Positions 53,387 to 64,000 of a stretch of 64,000 nt of DNA are shown here, one piece after another. The stretch's first letter is position 1. Every line of letters begins with the position of its first letter. Below the pieces are notes generated by a model that was not told the origin of the DNA, searched no databases, and saw only the letters and a list, made by a program, of their open reading frames with translations. Made by a program: the position numbers and the translations under genes. Origin of the DNA: Symbiodinium natans (Eukaryota > Sar > Dinophyceae > Suessiales > Symbiodiniaceae); the NCBI GenBank assembly GCA_905221605.1, contig CAJNDS010002290.1:919501-983500 (forward strand), read 5' to 3'.

Positions 53387-54492
53387 CTCACGGCCCTTGC
53401 TGGGGAAGGCGGAACGGGTCCCAACGGGGCTGCACGGGCCAGACCCTATGAGCCCAGAAGCCGCCTGAAGCCTCAAACCACCCGCACCCCAAACAAGAAA
53501 AAGGTTTAGGGTCTAGGGCTTAGGGTTCAGGGTTTAGGGATTAGGGTTTAGGGAACCCTAAATCCTAAACTGCGATCTTGGGGGGCATGCCAGGAGCGGG
53601 ACGACCACACAATGAAATACCAGGTCACGGAGAACGCGAAGGCAGCCTACCTCCCACGCATACGCATACTTACTGTTGGTTAGTAGGGGATGGGAGAATG
53701 AGGTACCCTATTTTAATCCCTCGGGCAGAAATGGGGCCCTAGTTCCCTCATTCCCTGCTAACAAACAGCAAGCATACGGACATGCGGTAGTGGCTATTTG
53801 CATAAACCAGAAAGGGCCTTTGTGGGATAGCTTGTTGTCATAAGGAAGTGGGGGTTACAAAGGGGGAAATATCCATTGAAGTGACGCCTGAAGTTAGGGT
53901 CTATAGGGTTTGGGGTGGAGGGTTTAGGAGCTGCTGTAGAACTAGGGTATGAGCGGCTATAGGCCCTCTTAGGGAATCCAAGCTGTGTAGTTCTTGTAAG
54001 GTTCATCTGGTCCACATGGTGCGACCACAATGCGGCGTCTGATTTATAGGGCGCGTGGGGCTGGAGACGAGTTGGGGGTTTGAATTCCGTCTGGGCTTAA
54101 GCAGGGTTTAGGCGGGGTTGTACATGTACGCGATAGTTTACTTAGGAAAAATGATCAACTTGCTGTGCCTGAGCAGGCCAGGCGTCTTAGGGTTCAGGAT
54201 TTGGGATGTTTCTACAGGTAGTTGCATGGTCCCTTAGTTAATGCGGTCTCCTGCCTCCGTTAAAGGATTCGCAAGTAGGGGCCATCAGCATCATGTCTCG
54301 AAACCCCTTTCAACCCCCTGAGCCGCCCAGCCCCCCAAACCCCTAAAGGGTTTAGGGTTTAGGGTTTAGGGTTTGGGGTTTGGGGTTTAGGGTTTAGGGT
54401 TTAGGGTTTGGGGATGTTTAGGGTTTAGGGACCCCAAACCCCCCAAAAACCTCCTAACCTCAAACCAGGTTTGCCTCCTTGCGGCTGCGCAG
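53387..54492. other. Stretch without recognised gene
   Basis: Unique sequence with the family-3 MITE at 53670, degenerate repeats to 54.25 kb, TTTAGGG at 54347-54430. The minus-strand frame at 53794-54030 has no support. Confidence 0.5.
53670..53771. mobile_element. MITE-like element, family 3
   Basis: Ends TTACTGTTGGTTAGTAGGG and CCCTGCTAACAAACAGCAA are inverted. GCATAC is duplicated exactly on both sides (53664-53669, 53772-53777). Relatives near 3545-3605, 8890, 40000-40060 and 55150-55230 are fragments. Confidence 0.75.
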
Positions 54493-54537
54493 GAGTATGA
54501 GGCCTTGCTGGGCCTACTTGTCGATCCCGTCTCGAGG
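54493..54537 (+). CDS. Candidate exon: EYEALLGLLVDPVSR
   Basis: 15 codons, acceptor tgcgcag, GC donor gcgtag, C-rich before and G-rich after. Same style as CDPK exons. Unidentified. Confidence 0.5.
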
Positions 54538-55009
54538 GCGTAGCTTGGGTATGAGGGTTTAGGGTTTCGGGTAAGTCTGGGTTTTGCAGTTGAGGGTTTA
54601 TCCCAACTTCCTTATGGGCTCAAAACACCCCGAAAGCCAGCCATTGCATGGCTCGGCTGAGCAAAAGCCTTCTGGGTATGGCCTTGGCCTCAATTACAGA
54701 ATTACAGCCTGAGGGCTAGGGTTTAGGACGGGCTAGGGAGGACTCTGGTGCATTTGACATCTTCCTTCTTTTTTCGGTTTAAAGGGCCGCCGTAGTAAAC
54801 GAAGTCTAGGCCAGACGGTGTTGTCGGATGTCTTTAGCACCCTAAGCCCTACAACTACTCGAAACCAATCAACCCTGAAAATTCGGGGGACTTAGGACGC
54901 TTTGGACTTAGGGGCTCAGAGTTTGGCTGAGAGTTTGGGGTTGAGAGTTTGCGGTTTGGGGTTTAGGTTTTCGGGTTTAGGGTTAAGGGTTTAGGGTGTT
55001 AAACCCAAC

Positions 55010-55108
55010 ATGGTGCACTCTGCACGCTGCGAGGCGGCGAACGACTCACCGCACCCGTGCCATCAGATCTCGCCGAACATGTTCGAGCTGGGCCACCACG
55101 TTGGCATG
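55010..55108 (+). CDS. Candidate exon: MVHSARCEAANDSPHPCHQI...
   Basis: 33 codons to SPNMFELGHHVGM, GC donor gcacgt. Either a first exon starting at this ATG or an internal exon beginning at the catcag acceptor (55068). His/Cys-rich. It joins the next exon in phase 0. Confidence 0.48.
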
Positions 55109-55381
55109 GCACGTTTCTTAGGGTTTTTGGGGCCTAGGTTTCTGGCTGGTTCTTAGTAGGGAAGGAGGGAATGAGGTGCCTATAGACTCCCTTAAAGGGT
55201 ATATATAGGGCCCAAGTTCCTTCATTCCGGGGTTGTATACACCTAATCTTCATCCCCAAGGCCCCCAAACAAAGCCTTGGGAGGGTTTCAAGGGTTTTAG
55301 GGCCATGGTTTTTTTGTTTAGGGTTTCGGGTTTAGGGTTTAGGTTTTAGGGCTTAGACTGGAGTTCCTGCCCCCGCGCCAG

Positions 55382-55440
55382 GCGATGCCGACCATCCATG
55401 ACGACGAAGAGGAGGATGAAGAGCAGGAGCGCACCTTGTG
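55382..55440 (+). CDS. Candidate exon: AMPTIHDDEEEDEEQERTLW
   Basis: Phase 0 with the previous exon; acceptor gcgccag, GT donor gtccga within the Trp codon. Strongly acidic. Unidentified protein. Confidence 0.52.
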
Positions 55441-56092
55441 GTCCGAAACCCCAAAGCTAGCCCTAAACCCCAAACCCCAAACCCTAAACCCTCGTGCCCT
55501 AAACCCGAAACCCTAAACCCGAAACCCTAAACCCTAAATCCTAAACCCTAAGCCCTAAGCCCTAAACCCAAGACCCTCCCTCAACCCTAAACACCGGGTT
55601 TGCGGTGTAGAGCTTATGCTGCTCGATTTGGGGTGTACAGCTCATGGGGTTTTATTGTTCAGCATCCTGTCTAATTTCAGTATATGGACCATTGAAGGAT
55701 CAGAAGTCCAGATGCCTTCTAGTCACCAGTCTCAGTGATGACCATGCGTTTTGCAGTGATTCTTCTACACTAGCACCCTAAACCCCAGACCCTGACACCG
55801 CTTTATAAGGTTTACAGGTTCGAGGGTTTGGGGCTCAGGGCCTCAACCTAGAACCCTCAACCTGAACCAAAGCCTGATCAATCCCCAATGAAACCAAGGT
55901 TTAGGGCTAGGGTTTAGGGTTTAGGGTTTAGGGTTTAGGGTTTTGGGTTTTGGGTTTTGGGTTTTGGGTTTATGGGGTTTAGGGTTTCGGGTTTAGGGTT
56001 CGGGACCCGAAGCCCTAAACCCTAAACCCTGAAGCCCTAAACTAAACCCTAAGCCCTAAACCCTCAACACTGAACTCCTCCATCTCCTGAAG

Positions 56093-56143
56093 CTCTTGTC
56101 GCCTCTTAACCCGCGCGAGCTCCTTGGAACCCCAAGTTGTGCG
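56093..56143 (+). CDS. Candidate exon: LLSPLNPRELLGTPSCA
   Basis: Acceptor ctgaag after C-rich repeats, GT donor gtgtgg. Its phase does not match the previous candidate directly, and another frame is open. Confidence 0.3.
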
Positions 56144-56329
56144 GTGTGGATCCGGGTTGTCTCATAGTTCGGAAACCCCCGCCCCCCCCCCCCCCCCCCC
56201 ATATCAGCCCCCCCCCCCACCCCCCCCGGCCGCCAACCAGATAGCGCACGAAAGGCCTTTTGCTATTTGCACAAAACTTAAAGTGCGCAACGACGGGTTG
56301 CCCCTGCGAATTGCAGACTATTTGCCAGC

Positions 56330-56535
56330 TAAATAGACTGCTATTAGCGGCTTGTTGGCTTGGGGGGGGGGGGGGGTCGTGTAACCAGGACTGCGTTCGC
56401 TAATAGCTAGCGAATAGCAGTCCGCCGGTTTTGCAGACACGCTCGAAATGCTAATAGCTAGCTAATAGCGCGGAAGGCTGTGTGGGCCATTAGCTGCCAT
56501 TAGCTGCCTAATAGCCAGCGAATAAAAACAGACTT
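56330..56535. repeat. Block of CTAATAGCTAGCGAATAGC-type words
   Basis: At least six imperfect copies of TAGC(TAGC)TAATAGC words in both orientations. They form short palindromes unlike anything else in the window. Confidence 0.7.
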
Positions 56536-57506
56536 TTCTGGGGGTTGCTGGCGGGGAGTTTTCCCGACTATGATTGTAGGGTTTTGTTAGGGGTTCAGGG
56601 TTTTGGGTTTCGGGTTTAGGGTTCCTGATTGGGGGAATTCGAGACGCCGGTGCTGTTGTCTCTGCATCACCTCTGTAGTCTGCAGTTCCAAGGAACTACA
56701 GAGGGTGCCTAAGTCCCCATCTCCTTACTGGGACTGGGCAACTGCATTTTGGGGTCTGGGCAAAGAGAATTCACTAAATTCTTGCGTCTTGCAAGAGTTT
56801 ATGAAATTCCTGCACAAAGACTGTTGTTTCCAGCGGTCGCGTGTCATTAAGAATTGTATTTCGCATGTAAGCCTACAGAATTTATTGTATTCACGCGCTT
56901 ATAAGCATAAACAAAACCTATTTCATTACGAACGAGCGTGCCCACCTAAGGTGTAGTTCTGCGCTCGTAAATTGTTATTCAATGCTGTGGAACGCATGTA
57001 ATTTCTAACGATTGCAAGAACTAAAACGGTAAAAGGGACAATATGAATCGAGCTATTGTCAATTTCCAGCTTTCGTGGGTCTATAATTTCTTCGTTGTTT
57101 TGCACTGGAAACCACTGTTATGAATGGCATCTTGCCGTTCGCCGTTCAGCCAATCACTCATGAATTGCATGTTTCGCGAGCCAACAGTCGCATGTTAGCG
57201 GGCATGTGGCAATCGAATCACGCAAGCTCGTACATGGTTTTTGCTTTTTTGGCTTCTTGTGTTTAGGGTTTGGGGTTTGGGGTTTAGAGTTTAGGGTTTA
57301 GGGTTTAGGAGCAAAAACTCCTCAAGCCCCTTCCCAAAACCCTGAAGCATGCAACCCGAAACTCCCAGAAACACGTGAAGCCTTAAACCATAAGCTCCAA
57401 AGCATCCCAATCAACCCCAAAACGCTTCCAAGAGCACTGCAACCCCAACCTTAAACGTCCAAGACCCTTCAATTCCAAAACCTAACAAACCCCGACAACC
57501 CAGGCC

Positions 57507-57640
57507 CTAAACCCTAAACTCCAACGCATCCTTATCCCAACAGCCCTAGCCCTAAACCCTAAACTCCAACGCATCCTAATCCCAAAACCCTAGCCCTAAA
57601 CCCTAAACTCCAACGCATCCTAATCCCAAAACTTCCACGA
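57507..57640. repeat. 48-bp tandem repeat containing telomeric heptamers
   Basis: Three copies of GCCCTAAACCCTAAACTCCA-ACGCATCCTAATCCCAA. A telomeric piece plus unique DNA has been amplified as a unit. Confidence 0.85.
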
Positions 57641-58377
57641 ACCCCAACAACCCTCGGAGGGCCATACGGAAAGGTCGGAGCCGTATCCCCAGAGGGCGGG
57701 ACTGTGGATCGCTCAATAGGGTTCAGGGTTCAGGGTTCAGGGTTCAGGGTTCAGGTTTAGGGTTTAGGGTTTAGGGTTTAGGGTTTAGGGTTTAGGGTTT
57801 AGGGTTCAGGGTTTAGGGTTTAGGGTTCAGGGTTTGAAGGGGTATACGGGCTTGTGCCAGGAGGTTATCGACTTCTGTGGCTTTCTTTGCGCTAGGATAT
57901 GCTGGGAGGCTAGCAAGAGAGAAGCGGAGCTTGGGGACACAGCGCATTGGCATCACGGCAAAACCCGAAAAAACAACTCGGACTAAGAGATGACAGTTTA
58001 CGAAGTTTACGAAATAGGGTTTAGGGTTTAGGGTTTTAGGGTTTAGGTTTTAGGGTTTAGGGTTTAGGGTTTAGGGTAAGGGCCCCTTCATATAGACCCC
58101 AACATAGTAGGATTCCCTCATCATAAGGGCCCCAGTAAGGTACCCCTATGTTCGGAAAGCCCCAGATAGGTCCAGGCCCAGTGACTCGTAGGGACTTTGC
58201 TCTATTTTCCTACAGCTTAGATGTAACTACCCTTAATTAGTAGGTATAGCCCATAAGACTGCAGGTAGAGAGGGTCCCAGGGATAAACCCTAAACCCTGA
58301 ACCCTAAACCCTAAACCCTAAACCCTAAACCCTAAACCCTAAACCCTAAACCCATGAGTCTTCGTCTGCTTTCCCAG

Positions 58378-58459
58378 GTCCCCGTCCTTGCCGGACTTTC
58401 CGAAGCTCTACCCCCCTCACGTCTTCGTGGCACCCTCGACTGCTATCCTCGGACTATAA
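58378..58459 (+). CDS. Candidate terminal exon: ...SPSLPDFPKLYPPHVFVAPS
   Basis: Acceptor tttcccag after CCCTAAA. The frame ends TAILGL and TAA at 58457-58459. G-rich repeats follow. A second frame (VPVLAGLSEALPPSRLRG) is also open. Confidence 0.45.
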
Positions 58460-59576
58460 CAACCCAAGCATGAAGGGTTTAGGGTTTAGGGTTTCGGATT
58501 TAGGGTTTAGGGTTTCGGGTTTCGGGTTTAGGGAACCTTAGGGAACCTTAGGGAACCTCATCAGGGATGCTAGGGGTGATGTTGAACCTAGTAGCTGAAT
58601 GAGTTTGGGATACTGTAATCCCTTATAGAACTGAAGGTGCACACTGTTTTGGGGCTTATGTATGAACTCAGCAGCTACGAAAACAGAGCTCCATGCGTTT
58701 AGGGACATTTTTTGCCCTAAACCCTAGACCCTGGACCCTAAACCCTAAACGTTACTTGGGCCTAGAGTAGACCCTTGTTCCCTTTTTCTGGGGCTTAGGT
58801 TCCCTTAGAGGCTTGAAGCCAAAAAGGGTACGCTTATTGGATCGTGGTTTGCTCTTGGTTCTAGGTCAAGGATGTAGGGTTTTAGGGCTCAGGGTGCAGG
58901 GTTGAGGGTTTAAGGGTTTAAGGGTTTAAGAGTTTAGGGTTTAGGGTTTAGGGGTTAAAAAGGTGAATGGTAAGATGTTGGCGTGCCTGTCACGATGGAG
59001 GAAAATGTATTTTGAGTCAGGACCCGCCCCCCCACCCACCCAGTGACAGTCCAGACAAGGAAAGCCAATATCACTACTTATGACAGGTAGACCCCTAAAC
59101 CCGAAACCCACAGCCCCGGACCCCAAACCTACGCACGTGGAACGGAGCAAATCTTTGTTCAAGGCTAGGCGATTCTGTAGATCAACAGTCGCTTTGCAAG
59201 AGCCTCTGAGAATCTAGGTCGCCTTGTCTTGGCAAAAAAAACAGACCCACGCCCCCCTCCTCCCCCCAAAGCAGAAACCTCAACCCTAAACCCTAACCCC
59301 ACCCCCCCCCCCCTCTCCTTTTCACAAACGCAAAATTGAGGGTTTCGAGTTCACTAGTAGCCCGCGAACACTATGATGCTAACCCCCGGCGCTGCCAACC
59401 CGAAATCCCAGACCCTACGACCCCTAAGCAGGGGTAGGATTGAACATAGTTGTTTAGTGTTTATTACCCTTAATCCCTTGTATGATCCTTATAAAGCAAA
59501 TTGGCAAATTGTGTTTTTTTTCAAAATAATTCTAGGGCCCCAATACCTACCCCAGTAAGCCTTAAACCGCCAAAAG

Positions 59577-59639
59577 GATGCCAACATCCAGCTGTCTCAG
59601 CTGGACGACGCGTCGAACCAGTATCTGGTCCCGCCCTAA
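59577..59639 (+). CDS. Candidate terminal exon: DANIQLSQLDDASNQYLVPP
   Basis: Acceptor caaaag, stop TAA at 59637-59639, followed by CCCTAAA. It is a terminal exon of an unidentified gene; if it belongs with the 54-56 kb exons, the stop at 58457 cannot be used. Confidence 0.48.
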   Translation, partial: DANIQLSQLDDASNQYLVPP

Positions 59640-59684
59640 GTGGGAACCTAGACCCTGAACCCTAAACCCTAAACCCTAAACCCT

Positions 59685-59763
59685 AAACCCACGGGAAATC
59701 GAGTTGGAAGTTGGGTTTAGCCAATATGGTCTGGGAAATCGAGTTGGAAGTTGGGTTTAGCAT
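59685..59763. repeat. Short tandem duplication (~42 bp)
   Basis: GGGAAATCGAGTTGGAAGTT GGGTTTAG occurs twice in direct succession. Confidence 0.85.
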
Positions 59764-59841
59764 AGGGGCTTGTGGGGTTTATAGGGCATTGCATTGGGTT
59801 TGTGGGGTTTATAGGGCTCATGGGGGCATAGGGCTCATAGA

Positions 59842-59901
59842 TTGGGGATGTTCCCCAATCCTTATAGAGGACTGTTAGTATAATAAGGAGGAACATCCCA
59901 A
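59842..59901. mobile_element. MITE-like element, family 1, short form
   Basis: 60 bp, TTGGGGATGTTCCCC...GGAACATCCCAA. Flanks CTCATAGA and CTCATAGG form an 8-bp duplication with one mismatch. Confidence 0.72.
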
Positions 59902-60559
59902 CTCATAGGCTTTATGTAGTTTACAGTCGGGTTGATAGGGTTTGAAAGTCCCACCCTCAGCTTGTGGACCAGGCTCCTGCTTGTGTGGGTTCGTAACTCT
60001 TGGCCCAACTGGTAGGAAATAACCCAAAACCCTGAATTTAAGATTTAAACCCTAAACCTAAACCCTAAACCCTCAACCCTAAACCCTACAGCGAAGGGCT
60101 GCTTGGTATTTGGGTAGCAAGTAATTGGGCCGCAATGACTGCAATGCAGACTTCCGTTTCGAAGCTGGTTTCCTCCTTTGCCATCTCTCAAACCCTTCTA
60201 CAGCCCTTGTACCTGATCGAATCCTCAATCCGGTTTTGGGGGGGCTATTGAGGCCCTAGACAAACAGAATGCGGCGTGCTTTCGAGATTGGGTGATTATT
60301 CATCATTCAACTCCCCGCATTCGAAAGCTGAAGCATCGCCATTATGAGGGATAGGGATCAAAAAGAAAATAAAAAATGATCAAAAAGAAAATAAAAAAGG
60401 ATCAAAAAAAAATAAGGCTGCGATCGACGACCCTCTCACACGAAACGCGTCTCGAGGCGCAAAAACTCGAGTTTTGGTACGTTCTCAGAGCACGATGGAC
60501 GACCCTCTCACACGACACGCATCTCGAGGCGCCAAAACCCTGAGTTTTGGCACGTTTTC

Positions 60560-60672
60560 CGAGTGGAACTCTTGGCTTCCCGGCTTCTTGGCTGGTTGCC
60601 TTCTTGGCTTCTTGGCTTCCTGGCTCTCCTCGGCTTTTAGCTTTTTGGCTTCTTGGCTTCTTGGCTTCTTTT
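60560..60672. repeat. CTTGGCTTC minisatellite
   Basis: Imperfect repeats of CTTGGCTTC/CTTCTTGGC inside the foldback element. Confidence 0.85.
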
Positions 60673-60977
60673 TTAAGTCGCAACCGCTTGCTTCAACGCA
60701 TACGCGTGTGTCGAAAGCCATGATGCGAGGATTGTGTTTGCAAATGGGGGGGGCTGCGCCCCCCCCAACCCCCCCGCTTTTTAAGTCGCGCAAGCTTGCT
60801 TCGAACAATAAGCGTTTTTTTTCGAAACTAATGACGCGAGCATTGTGTTTGCGTGTTGGGGGGGGGGGGGGGGCTGCGCCCCCCCCCCAGACCCCGCTTT
60901 TTCAAATCGCGCAAGCTTGCTTCAAAGCATACGTCTTTTCGAGACCCATGATGCGAGCATTGTGTTTGCAACTGGGG

Positions 60978-60980
<3 letters not shown>
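60673..60980. repeat. Three ~115-bp units with G/C palindromes
   Basis: Each unit has AAGTCGCGCAAGCTTGCTTC, a GATGCGAGCATTGTGTTTGC-like word and a run of G, CTGCG, run of C. The G/C runs are perfect hairpins that differ in length between units. Confidence 0.85.
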
Positions 60981-61305
<325 letters not shown>

Positions 61306-62387
61306 TACTATATATTATATATTGTATACTATATTTTATTGTTATTTATTATATACCCATTATTATGTATTATATATTTTAAAATTAGGTCTTAGATATT
61401 TAATATCATGTATTATATCTATATATATATATCTCTTATTTATACAGTATATATATATATTAGATAATATATAGACATTAGACATTAATATATATTATAT
61501 ATTATATGTTATGTATTATAAAAGAAATAGTTTATATTATATGATATTATACCATAAACTATTATATTAAATTATATTACATTATAGTGTATTATATTCT
61601 ATGTTATTGTATTCGATTATTCATAATGTATCTTATATCATATGTTTAAATATTTTTTAAAATATTATAGTATATATTCCTTGATAATATAATATATTGT
61701 ATTATATCGTACATGATATGTTATGTTAATATTAATATGAATACAATGTTCATATGAATTTTAATATTAATACTAATATTAATATTAATAGGAATATTTA
61801 TAATAATATTGTTATTAATATTACTATGAATATTAATATGAAGATTAACATGAATATAAATAAATATAGAGATGCATAATATATTGGTCGATCGCGTCGC
61901 GAGCAACATACCAAAACTCGAGTTTAAGCGCCTCGAGATGCGTTTCGTGTGAGGGGGTTGTCGATCGTGCTCCGCAAACGTCCCAAAACTCGAGTTTTGG
62001 CGCCTCGAGATGCGTTTCGTGTGAGAGGGAGGGTCGTCAATCGTGCCCGGAAAACCTTTCCAAAACTCGAGGTTTAGCGCCTCGACACGCGTTTCGTGTG
62101 AGAGGGTCCTCGATCGGGTTCCGAAAACGTACCAAAAATCGAGTTTTAGTACTCGCACGTTCGAAGTTTATTTTCTTTTTGATCCTTTTTTATTTATTTT
62201 TTGATCCTGGGCTGCGTAATTTTTTTTGATCCTTTTTTGTTTTTTTTTTGATCCGGCAGCCGGGCCATTATGATGTCTGGCGACTGGTTGACAGCAGCAA
62301 TGTCTTTTGTTGTTTACCTTCTCGGGCAAGCAATATTTTGGCTCGAAGTCCTCAGCTGAAACTTGAAAGCCGCTAGCTAGCGAAGCC

Positions 62388-63809
62388 ATGATCTTCTACC
62401 TCTTTGTGCTGCAGTTGCTTCCGGGCAGTTGCTTCCAGCCTTTCCAGGACGGAGCGGAGTTGAAGACCGTAGTGGGAGACTGGGTGGCTGGGACACCAGC
62501 AGAAAAGCTTGCCATCGAAGGAGTGTATGGACCTATTGGTGAGTGGAATGTTTCCCAAGTGACTACCATGAATGCACTCTTCATGAATCTCGACTTCAAT
62601 GAGAACATTGATTCGTGGGACGTTTCGAACGTGGAAGACATGGCTTTCATGTTTTGGGGCACACCCTTCAACCAGCCCCTAAATTCGTGGGATACGTCAG
62701 CAGTGACAAACATGCTGGCGATGTTTTACCAGGCCACCAAATTCAATCAACCCATCGACTCATGGAGCGCATCGAGGGTGACCGACATGACGGCCATGTT
62801 CTTGGAGGCGGCAGCCTTCAACCAACCCCTCGAGTCATGGAACACGTCTAGTGTGAGATCCATGCAATTCATGTTCCAAGGCGCCTCGGCTTTCAACCAG
62901 CACCTCGACTCATTTGACACGTCAAGCGTGTCCACCATGAAGCGCATGTTCAATACAGCTGCAGCCTTCAACAAGCCCCTTGGTTCATGGGACACGTCGA
63001 GGGTGGTGGACATGGAAGGCATGTTCAGTGACGCTGCAGCCTTCAACCAGCCCCTGGACTCGTGGGACACGTCGAGGGTGACCTCCACGGCAAACATGTT
63101 CAATGGTGCCACAGCCTTCAACCAACGCCTGGACTCATGGGACACGTCAAGCGTGACCACCATGTTGCAGATGTTCAGAAACGCGGCGTCCTTCAACAAA
63201 CCCCTCAGTGCATGGGACACATCGAAGGTAACAGTGATGACCGCAATGTTCCAAGGCGCCACAGCTTTCAACAAGCCCCTTCGCACATGGGACACGTCGC
63301 AGGTGCGGGTCATGATTCGCATGTTCGACGGTGCCACGGCTTTCAACAAGCCCTTGGGTCGGTGGGACACAACAAGCGTTTCTGCCACGTCCTATATGTT
63401 TTTCGGCGCCACGGCTTTTAGCCGATGTCTCGCCTCATGGGACACTTCAAGTTTGAGAAACCAAGTCTTCATGTTTGTAGGCAGCGGATGCCCCGCTGAC
63501 GCCCCTGTCTTGGAGAATGGTTTGCTTGACTGTGGTTGCGACAAGCCGTGGTGTGAAGACTTGACTGCAGTGGATTACGCCTTGCTCAAGAAGAAGGGCA
63601 AGAAGGCTATGAAGAATTGCCTTTTGACATCTTTGATCCAGGACACTGAGTCTACTTCCGGCCTGCCCTGGGAACGTGCATCTGCCAAAGTACCTTGGCT
63701 GACAGTCTTTGTAGGCCTAGTAGTGGCCTTTGCGGTTGCATCCGCGGCTGCAGTTGCTTGGCGAAGCCACAGACGGCAGTTTCCACTCACATCGTATGAA
63801 GAGCTGTAA
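62388..63809 (+). CDS. BspA-like/DUF285 repeat protein, signal peptide and C-terminal anchor
   Basis: 473 residues, single exon, probably a cell-surface adhesion or recognition protein. An N-terminal hydrophobic stretch (about 1-16) acts as signal peptide. A short unique part precedes about twelve 25-residue repeats (about 60-350) of the form FNQPLDSWDTSxVTxMxxMF, the BspA-type leucine-rich-repeat/DUF285 signature. There is a Cys-rich spacer (GCPADAP...CGCDKPWC), then a membrane helix at about 435-458 (FVGLVVAFAVASAAAV) and a short tail ending TSYEEL. Intact, with no frameshift; the repeats have diverged individually. The gene starts 115 bp after the foldback element's flanking duplication, so the element may lie in or near its promoter. 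Family certain, ligand unknown. Confidence 0.88.
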   Translation: MIFYLFVLQLLPGSCFQPFQDGAELKTVVGDWVAGTPAEKLAIEGVYGPIGEWNVSQVTTMNALFMNLDFNENIDSWDVSNVEDMAFMFWGTPFNQPLNSWDTSAVTNMLAMFYQATKFNQPIDSWSASRVTDMTAMFLEAAAFNQPLESWNTSSVRSMQFMFQGASAFNQHLDSFDTSSVSTMKRMFNTAAAFNKPLGSWDTSRVVDMEGMFSDAAAFNQPLDSWDTSRVTSTANMFNGATAFNQRLDSWDTSSVTTMLQMFRNAASFNKPLSAWDTSKVTVMTAMFQGATAFNKPLRTWDTSQVRVMIRMFDGATAFNKPLGRWDTTSVSATSYMFFGATAFSRCLASWDTSSLRNQVFMFVGSGCPADAPVLENGLLDCGCDKPWCEDLTAVDYALLKKKGKKAMKNCLLTSLIQDTESTSGLPWERASAKVPWLTVFVGLVVAFAVASAAAVAWRSHRRQFPLTSYEEL

Positions 63810-64000
63810 GACGCAGCTTCTCCCCCCTTTGCTCAGCTGGTGCGCAAAATATAGATGTGTCAAGAATTCTCTTTGGGAGGAGGTTGTTTTCCGGAAAGTC
63901 GTGCATTCGTCAAGATGCATGTTGGGCCCTTGGAGATGGTGGTTGTGGTGCGGGTAAGCGGTTTTAGAGCTTACCTTTGTCCCCAAACCCATATGGGGGT
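63810..64000 (+). other. 3' flank of the BspA-like gene
   Basis: Unique sequence without telomeric repeats. I see no polyadenylation signal I would trust and no further gene before the window ends. Confidence 0.5.

Larger units (their letters stand above)
56144..58377. other. Stretch without recognised gene
   Basis: C-rich tracts at 56177-56226 and the CTAATAGC block, then A+T-richer unique sequence 56.57-57.25 kb. That segment includes a CCTCTGTAGT...ACTACAGAGG stem at 56670-56704. After it come a 48-bp tandem repeat (57507-57640) and telomeric arrays (57717-57836, 58018-58078, 58286-58352). The 117-codon frame at 56603 shows no family likeness. Confidence 0.5.

Noticed and set aside
62396-63388. 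Minus-strand frames of 105 and 213 codons
   Set aside because: Antisense shadow of the BspA-like repeats.

Overview
The window looks like nuclear DNA of a dinoflagellate, or a close alveolate relative. The evidence is: TTTAGGG/CCCTAAA repeats spread through the whole window in both orientations; a calcium-dependent protein kinase (CDPK) gene broken into many tiny exons; introns that mostly need GC or GA donors; all recognisable coding on the + strand; and a BspA/DUF285-type surface protein of the sort common in these algae. Species cannot be named from the sequence. No exon-scale protein homology search was possible, so several exons are proposed only from open frame, splice sites and phase.

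Region 1 (about 0.5-18 kb) is one gene: at least 17 exons of 22-87 nt that join in frame into the catalytic loop, DFG, APE, helix F, C-lobe, junction and four EF-hand-like segments of a CDPK. The N-lobe lies before the window or was not found. Most of its introns start with G-rich (TTTAGGG)n and end with C-rich (CCCTAAA)n, so the transcripts could fold intron ends together.

Region 2 (about 18-47.5 kb) has the same architecture. It contains many short, plausible exons on the + strand, some of which join in phase (27.5-28.6 kb, 35.2-35.6 kb, 41.36-41.96 kb), but I cannot name the protein(s). It is strewn with variant telomeric arrays, homopolymers, TA microsatellites and short palindromic MITE-like elements.

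Region 3 (about 47.7-53.2 kb) is a repeat-poor coding island. It holds a secreted-type 192-aa frame, a 213-aa helical frame, and then a tandem array of five 51-nt phase-0 exon copies ending in a stop. Next come an IS1595/ISXO2 (Merlin-like) transposase with a CCHC zinc knuckle and a small protein with a GRF-like zinc-finger pattern.

Region 4 (about 53.2-60.3 kb) returns to telomere-repeat introns with a few candidate exons, including two that end in stop codons. Region 5 (60.35-62.26 kb) is a 1.9-kb foldback element with long inverted arms made of ~70-bp tandem units, a large (CTA)n core and an exact 10-bp flanking duplication. It lies just upstream of Region 6 (62.39-63.81 kb), an intact single-exon gene for a BspA-like repeat protein with a signal peptide and a C-terminal membrane anchor.

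The most interesting points are the telomere-repeat-bracketed introns with direct repeats at exon junctions, the tandem exon array, the transposase with its possible MITE partners, and the foldback element.
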